A DNA stretch of 6,308 nt from an uncultured Eubacteriales bacterium (lineage in GTDB: Bacteria > Bacillota > Clostridia > Christensenellales > QAND01): the NCBI GenBank assembly GCA_900546685.1, contig UREB01000104.1, forward strand, positions 1 through 6,308, written 5' to 3'. The notes under the pieces are model-generated. The model made no database searches, was not told the DNA's origin, and worked only from the letters and a program-made list of their open reading frames with translations. Made by a program: the position numbers and the translations under genes. Of this stretch, positions 1 through 6,134 are shown piece after piece; position 1 is the stretch's first letter; the number at the start of each line of letters is the position of its first letter.

Positions 1-271
1 CATCTATCGGTTTTAGATTGGAAATCTTTTTTTGCTGCTGCTGTTCAATTCTTCTTGTCAGCGCCAATTCCCGTCTTAAGTCATTGTTGGGGCAATGCCT
101 TTGAAATTGATGGGAAAACCAAACGGCCTCAAATTCCGTGCCGTTCATGAGAATGATCCGGCATTTCGTATAAGGATCCGTCTCATTTTTGTTGTAGGAC
201 TTTGGATATAGCTGACACCAGTTTTGGATCGTACGGTCAATCGGAATGGATTTCATTTGAAATGGATTCAT
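1..271 (-). CDS. Uncharacterised protein, N-terminal 90 residues (runs off the left edge)
   Basis: An open frame on the minus strand starts at the ATG at 271 and stays open to position 1. It was read directly from the reverse complement. An AGGAGG ribosome binding site lies at 288-283, 11 bases before the ATG, which is slightly long but convincing. The visible protein begins MNPFQMKSIPIDRTIQNWCQ. It has a Trp/Phe/His/Cys-rich middle (WFSHQFQRHC, residues 51-60) and then a basic, Gln-rich helical stretch (ELALTRRIEQQQQKK, residues 68-82). There is no signal peptide or membrane segment in this part, so a cytoplasmic protein is likely. I vaguely associate this N-terminus with uncharacterised clostridial proteins that continue into a ferritin-like helical region, but the part that would show it lies outside the window, so no function is assigned. 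A terminator separates it from the deacetylase gene upstream, so it probably has its own promoter between 290 and 421. Confidence 0.8.
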   Translation of the reverse strand, partial: MNPFQMKSIPIDRTIQNWCQLYPKSYNKNETDPYTKCRIILMNGTEFEAVWFSHQFQRHCPNNDLRRELALTRRIEQQQQKKISNLKPID

Positions 272-421
272 CGTCAACAGTGCCTCCTATCGGATAATTT
301 CACCCTTATCCATATGCGGGCATCCTGCGAAAAAATACGTTTTTTGTCGTTAATACGGCCGCTGATGCATAATCGTAAATTTCAGTTGCCGTCTTGCAGG
401 CCATTTAGCCTTTTGAATATG

Positions 422-453
422 AAAAAGAACTCCTTGCAAAAGGAGCCCTTTTT
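422..453 (-). terminator. Rho-independent terminator of the PIG-L deacetylase gene
   Basis: Read on the minus strand, AAAAAG-gg-CTCCTT, a TTGC loop, AAGGAG-tt-CTTTTT forms two 6-bp stem segments interrupted by a 2x2 internal mismatch. It starts 8 bases after the deacetylase stop codon (464-462). The T-run is present in both directions because the outer stem is A5G/CT5, but the only gene ending here is on the minus strand. Confidence 0.75.
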
Positions 454-461
454 GTTTTCTT

Positions 462-1862
462 CTATCTTCTACAGTTGTTTCGCCGCCGGTTTTGTACCAC
501 CTTGTGCGGACAACGATTCTGTTGGTACCATGCAAACCAGCCAGCGCCGCCCAAAACCAACAAGGCGGCAATCAACAGCACAGCCGTTATGCCCCTGCCC
601 TGATCTGTCTTTGCCGGCACAGGCGCTGGGCTTTCCTCCGGCCCTGGGGAAGGGCCCTCATCTCCACCGGATACTGCACCCCTGTGCGGAATATGCTCAA
701 AGAAATCTCTTTTTCCCGTATCCTGCCCCACCGTAGTATAGGCAAGGCCGAATTTCGCGTTGTCATATTTGCCGCCTTGCTGCATCTGGTAAAAATCCTG
801 CTGTGATTTGTGTTCGGCATAGCCTATACATGCCATCTCATAACCGGTTTTGCCTCCATACGCCTGCAAGGGTTGATGCCAATCCATCTCTATGGGATTT
901 TCATGATACAGATGCAAATACAGCTTTTTCACCTGCCAGGTGCCATATGCCTGCGCAGACTCTGGGTACTTTGTCGCATCCTGTGCCAATCCCACTGCCT
1001 TTTGCACGGCATAGGCTGTAGCCTTATGCGCACCATGCCCATATTCGCCATTTATATCATGGGACACAACCACACTAGGCTTATACTGGCGAATGTTTTC
1101 CACGAGTTTTGCTACCACAGCATCTTCTCCACCCCAATTTTCCAACCCTTCTTCCAAGGTTCTGGATCGCTTGTCTGGAAAATGGTTGAAAACAGGATGA
1201 TTTTTGATGCCCATGGCCCATAGCCCATTCATCGCCTCGCTGCAACGCAGACGTCCGCAGTTGGCCATATACACTACAACCGTCCTTTTGCCCTGGTCCA
1301 CAGCATAGGTCGGAATCGTGCCGCCGAACCAAAGGAGCTCGTCGTCCTCATGTGCCGAGACCACCATGAGGTCTGCCCTTTTCGCCGGGTTCTCCCATAC
1401 CTGTACCGAGGCCGGCAGCGTACCCTGACCAAATACATTCAGCTCGGAAATGCTATCCTTTGGGCTTTTTAAATCAATTGTGATTTTCCTGACATCGGGC
1501 GCCAATTCAAAAAAATCCTTGATCTTGGCAAAGCCTTTTTCTTTTGCAAAACGATTGCATTCATTCCCATTTTTGTCCTTGGCGGAGATCAAATAATCCT
1601 CCGGCTCTGCAAACCAACTGACGGACAGGCCGCCGGCCGGTCGATCCGGCAAATCAATGGTGATCCGCCCATGCGCGGCTGAAGGGGCCCAATGCGTCTT
1701 CAGCGCCTTATCCGTTAGCACCGCCGGATCTCCCTCCGAAACTGTGATTCTGCACTTATGTGTAATCCCTTCCGCCATTTCTGGCTGCGCCATTGCTACA
1801 GGCAGACAGCCTGCCATACACAGCATCAGAGCCGTGATTCCGGAAATCCATTTTCGTTTCAT
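462..1862 (-). CDS. Secreted, membrane-anchored PIG-L/LmbE-family deacetylase with N-terminal beta-sandwich domain
   Basis: This 466-residue protein probably removes N-acetyl groups from a sugar or related small molecule outside the cell, as PIG-L family zinc enzymes do; the substrate cannot be read from sequence. Residues 1-26 form a signal peptide ending AMA|QP; MAGC at 16-19 is a poor lipobox, so lipoprotein processing is less likely. Residues about 35-148 resemble a discoidin-like beta-sandwich, often carbohydrate-binding. The catalytic domain runs from about 163 to 390. AHEDDE at 170-175 replaces the usual AHPDDE, keeping zinc-ligand candidates H171 and D174 and the probable base D173. 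A second motif, HDINGEYGHGAH (268-279), supplies the remaining His ligand. A Pro/Glu-rich linker (403-417), one membrane segment (about 424-446) and a basic Cys-containing tail follow; there is no LPXTG sorting motif. The codon directly before the ATG is an in-frame TAG, which fixes this as the first start in the frame. The gene stands alone, divergent from the hydrolase. Confidence 0.92.
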   Translation of the reverse strand: MKRKWISGITALMLCMAGCLPVAMAQPEMAEGITHKCRITVSEGDPAVLTDKALKTHWAPSAAHGRITIDLPDRPAGGLSVSWFAEPEDYLISAKDKNGNECNRFAKEKGFAKIKDFFELAPDVRKITIDLKSPKDSISELNVFGQGTLPASVQVWENPAKRADLMVVSAHEDDELLWFGGTIPTYAVDQGKRTVVVYMANCGRLRCSEAMNGLWAMGIKNHPVFNHFPDKRSRTLEEGLENWGGEDAVVAKLVENIRQYKPSVVVSHDINGEYGHGAHKATAYAVQKAVGLAQDATKYPESAQAYGTWQVKKLYLHLYHENPIEMDWHQPLQAYGGKTGYEMACIGYAEHKSQQDFYQMQQGGKYDNAKFGLAYTTVGQDTGKRDFFEHIPHRGAVSGGDEGPSPGPEESPAPVPAKTDQGRGITAVLLIAALLVLGGAGWFAWYQQNRCPHKVVQNRRRNNCRR

Positions 1863-1874
1863 CTATATACCCAT

Positions 1875-1892
1875 CCGGGAAAGGCCTCCCGG
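1875..1892 (-). promoter_or_regulatory. GC-rich hairpin in the deacetylase leader overlapping a Shine-Dalgarno-like sequence
   Basis: The minus strand reads CCGGGA-GGCCTT-TCCCGG, a perfect 6-bp GC-rich stem with a 6-base loop, 12 bases before the deacetylase ATG. The only strong ribosome-binding match, GGGAGG (1890-1885), is half inside the 5' arm. It is 22 bases from the annotated start but 10 bases from an ATG at 1874-1872 that begins the three-codon frame M-G-I-stop. Folding could limit ribosome access; this is inferred from sequence alone. Confidence 0.45.
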
Positions 1893-1948
1893 TCTTTCTG
1901 CTTTTTATGCTTCGCCCGTATTTCTTATCTTCCCGGCATAAGCATTTT

Positions 1949-1957
1949 ATTATAGCA
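1949..1957 (-). promoter_or_regulatory. Extended -10 promoter for the deacetylase gene
   Basis: The minus strand reads TGC-TATAAT (1957-1949), a perfect extended -10 element. The -35 position at 17-bp spacing (1977-1972) reads ATGCTT, which is poor, as is common when the TG extension is present. The expected transcript would begin near 1942 with a leader of about 80 bases containing the hairpin at 1875-1892. Confidence 0.6.
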
Positions 1958-1969
1958 TTGTATACTTGA

Positions 1970-1987
1970 AAAAGCATCCATGCTTTT
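1970..1987. promoter_or_regulatory. Perfect 8-bp inverted repeat between divergent promoters (candidate operator)
   Basis: AAAAGCAT-cc-ATGCTTTT is an exact inverted repeat with a 2-bp centre. It covers the -35 position of the minus-strand deacetylase promoter and ends 8 bp before the -35 of the plus-strand hydrolase promoter. ATGCTTT recurs at 2000-2006. The placement suits a dimeric regulator acting on both genes, but no regulator gene is visible in the window. Confidence 0.4.
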
Positions 1988-1995
1988 GGCTTATC

Positions 1996-2024
1996 TTGCA
2001 TGCTTTACGGCCTTTGGGTACAAT
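1996..2024 (+). promoter_or_regulatory. Sigma-A-type promoter for the alpha/beta hydrolase
   Basis: TTGCAT (1996-2001), a 17-bp spacer and TACAAT (2019-2024) form a plausible housekeeping promoter. The -10 matches the consensus at 5 of 6 positions and the -35 only at the TTG. Transcription would start near 2031, immediately before the ribosome binding site, so the leader is very short. Confidence 0.6.
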
Positions 2025-2049
2025 AAAGCTAAAAAGGAGGTACGGACTT

Positions 2050-2772
2050 ATGCAGACTGAAATTCATCACTGCGCTGCCTCTCATGGCGCTACCCTATAT
2101 TATGAGGTTACCGGGCAAGGGCATCCGCTGGTACTTTTGCACGGAAACGGAGAGGACAGCACTTATTTTGAGCATCAAGTGCCTGTATTCTCACAGCTCT
2201 ACCAGGTCATAGCCATTGACACGCGTGCCCATGGCCGTTCCACTCGTGGCAATGCGCCGTTGGATTTTTATCTATTTGCCGATGACGTTATCGCCGTCTT
2301 GGATGACCTTGGCCTTCAAAAAGCGCATATTCTGGGCTTTTCGGACGGCGGTAACATTGCGTTGCATACCGTACTGAAATACCCAGAGCGGGTGCTCAGT
2401 GTGATTGCAGATGGCGCCAATCTATTCCCTGCTGGCTTACTTCCGGAAATACAGGCGCATCAAAAGGAAAAATATGCCTTTTTATGCGAGAAAGCCAAAA
2501 CAGACCTCGAATATCAAAAAAAGGCCGAAATTTACGGGTTGATGATCCATCATCCCAACCTTACTTTTGATATGTTGGCACAGATTCATACGCCAACCCT
2601 GATCCTGGCGGGCGAACATGATATGATTGCCCCGGCACATACCCAGGGCATCGCAGAAGCCATTGAAGGAGCAGAGCTTTTCATCGTGGCAGATGGGGAT
2701 CATTTCATCGCCGCCAAGATGCCGGATGTATTCAATGCCTTGGTTATGGACTTTCTGCAGGCGCAAGGATAA
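2050..2772 (+). CDS. Alpha/beta hydrolase (240 residues)
   Basis: This is a cytoplasmic alpha/beta-hydrolase-fold enzyme, probably an esterase or related hydrolase of small substrates. The strand-loop motif LVLLHGNGED (residues 27-36) supplies the oxyanion-hole HG. The nucleophile elbow is GFSDGG with Ser98. The acid is Asp191 in GEHDMI and the base is His218 in GDHF, so the triad is complete, and 240 residues is normal for a compact member. A short cap of about 60 residues follows the core strand ending near 125. I chose the ATG at 2050 because AAAGGAGG lies at 2033-2040, 9 bases upstream. An in-frame ATG at 1966 would lie upstream of the promoter's -35 and is rejected. There is no signal peptide. 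The gene is monocistronic, divergent from the deacetylase and convergent with ftsH. Family assignment is firm; the substrate is unknown. Confidence 0.93.
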   Translation: MQTEIHHCAASHGATLYYEVTGQGHPLVLLHGNGEDSTYFEHQVPVFSQLYQVIAIDTRAHGRSTRGNAPLDFYLFADDVIAVLDDLGLQKAHILGFSDGGNIALHTVLKYPERVLSVIADGANLFPAGLLPEIQAHQKEKYAFLCEKAKTDLEYQKKAEIYGLMIHHPNLTFDMLAQIHTPTLILAGEHDMIAPAHTQGIAEAIEGAELFIVADGDHFIAAKMPDVFNALVMDFLQAQG

Positions 2773-2781
2773 CAAGCAAGC

Positions 2782-2813
2782 AAAAAGCGTGTCCCAATAC
2801 GGACACGCTTTTT
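2782..2813. terminator. Bidirectional terminator between the hydrolase gene and ftsH
   Basis: AAAAAGCGTGTCC (2782-2794), loop CAATAC, GGACACGCTTTTT (2801-2813) is a perfect 13-bp stem whose outer five pairs give a T-run on either strand. It starts 10 bases after the hydrolase stop and lies 6 bases beyond the ftsH stop, so it serves both convergent genes. Confidence 0.9.
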
Positions 2814-2819
2814 GATCAT

Positions 2820-4638
2820 TTATCCCCTTAGGATACGCATGAATTCCTCTCCTGTGATGGTCTCCTTTTCCAGCAAATAGGCGGACAGTTCATCCAGCTT
2901 TGCCCGTTGCTGTGTTAAAATCTCCTTTGCCGTTTCATGGGCTTTTTTGATGAGGGCCAGCACTTCTTCATCCACCTTGGCTGCCGTTTCAGAGGAGCAC
3001 ATCAGCTGGGTATCGCCCCCCAGATACTGGTTGTTCACCGTCTCCAGCGCCATCATATCAAATTCCTGGCTCATGCCAAAACGCGTTACCATGGCACGTG
3101 CCAGTTTTGTGGCCTGTTCAATGTCGTTGGAAGCGCCGCTGGTAATTTCGCCAAACACCACTTCCTCCGCTGCTCTGCCTCCTGTATAAGTGATGATACG
3201 GTCCATTGCCTGCTCCTTGGTCATCAACACATTTTCTCCTTCCTCTACCTGCATGGTGTAGCCCAATGCGCCAGAGGTACGGGGCACGATTGTGATCTTA
3301 TGTACCGGTGCTGCTTTTTTCAGGTTTGCCGATACGAGCGCATGCCCAATTTCATGCGTAGCAATGATGCGTTTTTCCCTATCGTTGATGACTGCCCCTT
3401 TACGTTGGTAGCCAGCGATGACCACTTCCACCGCCTCTTCCAAGTCCTCCTGCAATACGCTCTGCCTGTTATGCTTTACCGCGCCTAGCGCCGCCTCGTT
3501 GATGATATTTGCAAGCTCCGCCCCTGAAGCACCCGAAGTAGAACGCGCAATCAGCCCAAAATCCACATGCGCATCCACTTGTATGTTTTTGGCATGTACT
3601 TTTAAAATCGCTTCCCGGCCTTTTAGATCCGGCAGCTCTACCGGAATACGCCGATCAAACCGGCCCGGCCTCAGCAACGCCTGATCTAAGGTTTCAGGAC
3701 GGTTGCTGGCCGCCAAAATGACCACACCCTTACTGGCGTCAAATCCGTCCATTTCCGTCAAAAGTTGGTTGAGGGTCTGTTCCCTTTCGTCATTGCCGCC
3801 CAACCCGGAGGCATCTCTTTTTTTCCCGATGGCATCTATCTCATCGATGAATACGATGCAAGGGGCTTTCTCCTGAGCCTGCTTAAATAGATCGCGTACA
3901 CGCGCTGCGCCCATCCCCACAAACATCTGTACAAATTCCGAGCCAGATATGGCAAAAAAACGGCACCTGCGCTTCGCCGGCTACCGCCTACGCCAACAGC
4001 GTTTTCCCTGTGCCCGGAGGGCCCACCAACAGCGCTCCTTTTGGCAGCCTTGCTCCAATTTTCCTATACTTTTCAGGATCGTGTAAAAAGTCTACGATTT
4101 CTGTCAACGCCTCTTTCGCTTCATCTTGGCCGGCTACGTCATCAAAACGCTTGCCCGATGTGGCCGGCACATACATTTTACTGTCGTTGCCGCCAAAAAT
4201 CATGGCATTTTGCCCACCCATGCGTTTTTTCATCGATCGCATGAAAATCTGCCCAAACAGCACAATGATTAGGATCGGCCCAAGCCATGTGATTAAAAAG
4301 GCTACAAGCGGCGAAGATTCCTGTTCTATGACTCTTGAAAACTGTACGCCCGCCGCTTGCAAGCGGTTCACCAGCTCTGTATCCTCTTCGATACGGCCCG
4401 TCACATAAATTTGCTTGTTCCCTTCTTGATTGCTGTTGAAGGCGATCTGATTATCCTGAATTTCCACCTGAGCAATGGATTTTTCATTCAGCATATTCAA
4501 AAAGGTGCTGTAATCCACCTCCTGAATTTTTTGTCCACTTAAAGCCGGTACAATCCAGGCATTGATACATAGCAATACTACAATCATGATAAGGTAATAA
4601 TAGATCATAGATTTTTTCGGTGGTTTTACTTCGTTCAT
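2820..4638 (-). pseudogene. ftsH: ftsH: membrane AAA+ zinc protease, broken by an amber codon and a +1 frameshift
   Basis: FtsH is a hexameric inner-membrane ATPase-protease that unfolds and degrades membrane and regulatory proteins. The intact N-terminal part (216 codons, 4638-3991) has membrane segments at about 11-33 and 111-133 flanking an extracytoplasmic domain, then Walker A GPPGTGKT (206-213). At codon 217 an in-frame TAG (3990-3988) replaces the Lys expected in LLAKAVAGEA. After VPFF the frame is lost because a run of seven T (3960-3954, minus strand) has one too many. Correcting both gives exactly 605 residues with pore loop FVG (239-241), Walker B VFIDEID with D265/E266, arginine fingers R323/R326, zinc motif HEIGH (428-432) and third ligand D505. 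Nothing else is damaged. The start has AAAGGA 9 bases upstream. The 368-codon downstream piece begins at an ATG (3926) without a visible ribosome binding site and lacks Walker A, so an active product is unlikely. Sequencing or assembly error is the main alternative. Confidence 0.9.
3954..3990 (-). other. Disruption site in ftsH: TAG codon and T7 homopolymer
   Basis: The minus-strand order is Walker A, Leu-Leu-Ala, TAG (3990-3988), Ala-Val-Ala-Gly-Glu-Ala-Gln-Val-Pro, then T7 (3960-3954). Two Phe codons need six T; the seventh shifts the frame, and the correct frame resumes as GCC ATA TCT GGC (Ala-Ile-Ser-Gly). The two lesions are separated by 27 bases. TAG ends the deacetylase and azlD genes here, so it is an ordinary stop in this genome. 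Confidence 0.9.
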
Positions 4639-4679
4639 TGTTTCCTATCCTTTCCGGTATTGTTTGCGCATGTTAGGAT

Positions 4680-4688
4680 ATTTTAACA
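4680..4688 (-). promoter_or_regulatory. Extended -10 promoter for ftsH
   Basis: The minus strand reads TGT-TAAAAT (4688-4680), a TGn-extended -10 with 5 of 6 matches. The -35 at 17-bp spacing reads CATAAA, which is weak. Transcription would start near 4673, giving a leader of about 35 bases before the ftsH ATG at 4638. Confidence 0.5.
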
Positions 4689-4754
4689 TATTTTCTTTGC
4701 GGTTTATGGCCCTGCTCGCTGCTCTTAATGATTCTTAATCGATCCTTGCAAGCC

Positions 4755-4784
4755 TTGACATGTTTTCTTTCCCAGTGTTAGGAT
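4755..4784 (+). promoter_or_regulatory. Promoter for azlCD
   Basis: A consensus -35 TTGACA (4755-4760) is followed after 18 bp by TAGGAT (4779-4784), with a TG extension at 4776-4777. The start would be near 4791, leaving a leader of about 97 bases that contains the hairpin at 4824-4849. CAAGCCTT occurs at 4749-4756, overlapping the -35, and again at 4792-4799 next to the start. A perfect palindrome CTTGCAAG lies at 4745-4752. These could be regulator sites. Confidence 0.6.
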
Positions 4785-4823
4785 AATCCGTCAAGCCTTT
4801 GGTTTGCATTGTCTTTTTTCTTG

Positions 4824-4849
4824 CTTCGTTTTGAAAAACGAAGTTTTTT
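4824..4849 (+). terminator. Terminator-like hairpin inside the azlCD leader (candidate attenuator)
   Basis: CTTCGTTT (4824-4831), loop TGAA, AAACGAAG (4836-4843) is followed at once by six T and then GTTTG. It has the form of a Rho-independent terminator on the plus strand and lies between the azlC promoter and the azlC ATG, with no gene upstream for it to end. The stem has only three G-C pairs, so termination would be partial. No T-box consensus is seen; premature termination as a control step is an inference. Confidence 0.5.
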
Positions 4850-4887
4850 GTTTGTATGTTTGCCACACGGCAGAAAGGAGTGTTTCC

Positions 4888-5601
4888 ATGCCCAGCGCCC
4901 GCACCAGCCTATATCAAGGAATGAAAGATGGACTGCCCATTGCCTTGGGCTATCTATCCGTATCCTTTGCCTTTGGGATGCTTTCCGTCAAAAATGGGCT
5001 TCCCTTTTGGGCTCCTATTTCCATCTCTCTGACGAATTTGACCGGCACTGGCCAGTTTGCCGGCATGGAGCTTATCGCTGCCCATGCTTCTCTTCTAGAA
5101 ATCGCCTTTACCGTTTTGATCATCAATCTTCGGTATTTTCTCATGTCCTTATCATGGTCGCAGCGCATCGCCCCGGATCTTTCCTTGGGAAAGCGCTGCC
5201 TGATCGCCTTTGGCAATACCGACGAGATCTTTGCCGTTTCCATGCAGCAAAAGGGGACGCTCTCTTTTCCTTATTTGATGGGGTTAATCTTTACGCCATA
5301 TGTAGGCTGGGGCAGCGGAACAGCGCTGGGGGCGCTTGTCAGCAACGCCCTGCCAGAATCCATCCGTATGGCACTTCGCATTGCTTTGTATGCCATGTTC
5401 ATTGCCATTATTGTGCCCCCTAGCCGTAAATCCAAGCGCGTGTTTGCTGTGGTTATGCTTTCCATCCTGCTGAGCTGTCTGCTTCATTTCCTTCCAGGCG
5501 TGCGGGAAATTGGTAGCGGATGGATCATCATCCTCTGTGGGCTAGCTGCTTCTGCCATTGGCGCCAAATGGTTTCCGCTCGGGGAGGAGGACGATCAATG
5601 A
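4888..5601 (+). CDS. azlC: AzlC family branched-chain amino acid exporter, large subunit
   Basis: AzlC (YgaZ-like) is the larger membrane subunit of a two-component exporter of branched-chain amino acids and their toxic analogues, working with AzlD. The 237-residue protein is almost entirely hydrophobic helices, of normal family length. Recognisable family features are the N-terminal G-LPIALGYLSVSFAFG stretch (15-30), GTGQFAG (53-59), NLRYFLMS (80-87), the polar NTDE (110-113) and a MFIAIIVPP helix end (170-178). The C-terminus is acidic (GEEDDQ). I chose the ATG at 4888 because AAAGGAG lies at 4874-4880, 7 bases upstream. Upstream in-frame TTG codons lack ribosome binding sites and would translate through the leader hairpin. 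The stop overlaps the azlD start in an ATGA junction, so the two are co-transcribed and translationally coupled. The exact substrate is inferred from family. Confidence 0.95.
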   Translation: MPSARTSLYQGMKDGLPIALGYLSVSFAFGMLSVKNGLPFWAPISISLTNLTGTGQFAGMELIAAHASLLEIAFTVLIINLRYFLMSLSWSQRIAPDLSLGKRCLIAFGNTDEIFAVSMQQKGTLSFPYLMGLIFTPYVGWGSGTALGALVSNALPESIRMALRIALYAMFIAIIVPPSRKSKRVFAVVMLSILLSCLLHFLPGVREIGSGWIIILCGLAASAIGAKWFPLGEEDDQ

Positions 5602-5915
5602 CATTTTCTTATCTTTGCCTTTCCATTGGGCTGATGGCCCTGGTCACATATCTCCCCAGGGTCCTTCCGTTGATTCTTTTTCGAAAGCGGATTGAGAACA
5701 AATTTTTCCAGTCCTTTCTGCTTTATATGCCCTATGCTATATTGGCCGCCATGGTCTTCCCTGATGTATTTTCCTCTACAAGCGGATGGGTCTCCGCCAT
5801 ATGCGGCACAATTGTTGCGTTGGGTATGTCCTATTTTCGCTTTGGGCTCATGCCCGTAGCCATTGCCTCTACCTGTACCGTGTTTCTCATAGAGCAGCTT
5901 GTTCTCTTCCTATAG
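5598..5915 (+). CDS. azlD: AzlD family branched-chain amino acid exporter, small subunit
   Basis: This 105-residue membrane protein is the small partner of AzlC (YgaH-like), required for export. It has about four hydrophobic helices and the hallmark TYLPRVLPL near the N-terminus (17-25), followed by YMPYAILAAMVFPDVF (43-58). The ATG at 5598 shares bases with the azlC TGA (5599-5601), and GGAGGAGG at 5583-5590 sits 7 bases upstream inside the azlC coding end. That decides the start over longer in-frame options within azlC. A terminator follows 11 bases after the stop, so the operon is just azlC-azlD. Length and order match the usual azlCD pair. Confidence 0.94.
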   Translation: MTFSYLCLSIGLMALVTYLPRVLPLILFRKRIENKFFQSFLLYMPYAILAAMVFPDVFSSTSGWVSAICGTIVALGMSYFRFGLMPVAIASTCTVFLIEQLVLFL

Positions 5916-5926
5916 TCTTTTTAACA

Positions 5927-5954
5927 GCGGCAGTGTATATTCTCTGCCGCGTTT
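5927..5954 (+). terminator. Rho-independent terminator of azlCD
   Basis: GCGGCAG (5927-5933) pairs with CTGCCGC (5944-5950) across a 10-base loop and is followed by GTTTTC. The stem is strong and GC-rich but the T-run is short. It lies 11 bases after the azlD stop. Confidence 0.75.
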
Positions 5955-6031
5955 TCATATATTGTTAGTCGTACAAGAAAATATAACGTGATACAATTAC
6001 CTAATGATATTTTAAAAGTTTTGTCGTAATC

Positions 6032-6060
6032 TTGACACACTTATAGAACAATGATAATAT
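6032..6060 (+). promoter_or_regulatory. Promoter for the PTS IIC gene
   Basis: TTGACA (6032-6037), a 17-bp spacer and TAATAT (6055-6060), preceded by TG at 6052-6053, form a good sigma-A-type extended promoter in notably AT-rich DNA. The transcript would start near 6067, with a leader of about 100 bases. No -24/-12 (sigma-54) element, which controls some mannose-family PTS operons, was seen. Confidence 0.65.
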
Positions 6061-6094
6061 TTAGTTACATAAATGTTCGTAAATTTATAAAAAG

Positions 6095-6134
6095 TGCCTA
6101 TCTTGAAAGGAGGGTAGCGATAGGATTATAGGCA
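6095..6134 (+). promoter_or_regulatory. PTS leader element with two mutually exclusive hairpins around an orphan Shine-Dalgarno
   Basis: TGCCTAT (6095-6101) can pair perfectly with ATAGGCA (6128-6134). The overlapping CCTATC (6097-6102) can instead pair with GATAGG (6119-6124). Both loops hold AAAGGAGGG (6106-6114), a strong ribosome-binding sequence with no ATG, GTG or TTG at a usable distance. Switching between the folds is an inference; neither is followed by a T-run, so it is not an obvious terminator. Confidence 0.4.

Larger units (their letters stand above)
4671..4785. repeat. Ten-base direct repeat TGTTAGGATA at both divergent promoters
   Basis: TGTTAGGATA occurs exactly at 4671-4680 and 4776-4785. 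The first copy covers the predicted ftsH start site and touches its -10; the second contains the extended -10 of azlC. A shared regulator site is possible, but chance in AT-rich promoter DNA is a fair alternative. Confidence 0.4.

Noticed and set aside
462..650. Sortase-anchored C-terminus on the deacetylase
   Set aside because: There is a hydrophobic segment with a basic tail, but no LPXTG-like motif before it, and the tail after the membrane segment is too long for a typical sorting signal.
224..736. A 170-codon plus-strand frame crossing the left gene, the terminator and the deacetylase 3' end
   Set aside because: It is antisense to two well-supported features, runs through a terminator, has no ribosome binding site and has a low-complexity, unfamiliar translation.
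2937..3488. A 183-codon plus-strand frame inside ftsH
   Set aside because: It is the antisense shadow of a strongly conserved AAA+/protease coding region; its His/Cys/Phe-rich translation resembles no protein family.
3954..3960. Programmed frameshifting on the T7 run in ftsH
   Set aside because: Restoring the frame needs a +1 shift, not the usual -1 slip on such runs, and the upstream in-frame TAG would stop ribosomes before they reach it.
4804..4887. N-terminal extension of AzlC from the TTG at 4804
   Set aside because: It has no ribosome binding site, crosses the leader hairpin and gives a Cys-rich non-membrane prefix unlike AzlC proteins. The ATG at 4888 has an ideal site.
4791..4887. 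T-box riboswitch upstream of azlC
   Set aside because: The leader is only about 97 bases and lacks the T-box consensus and specifier-loop architecture.
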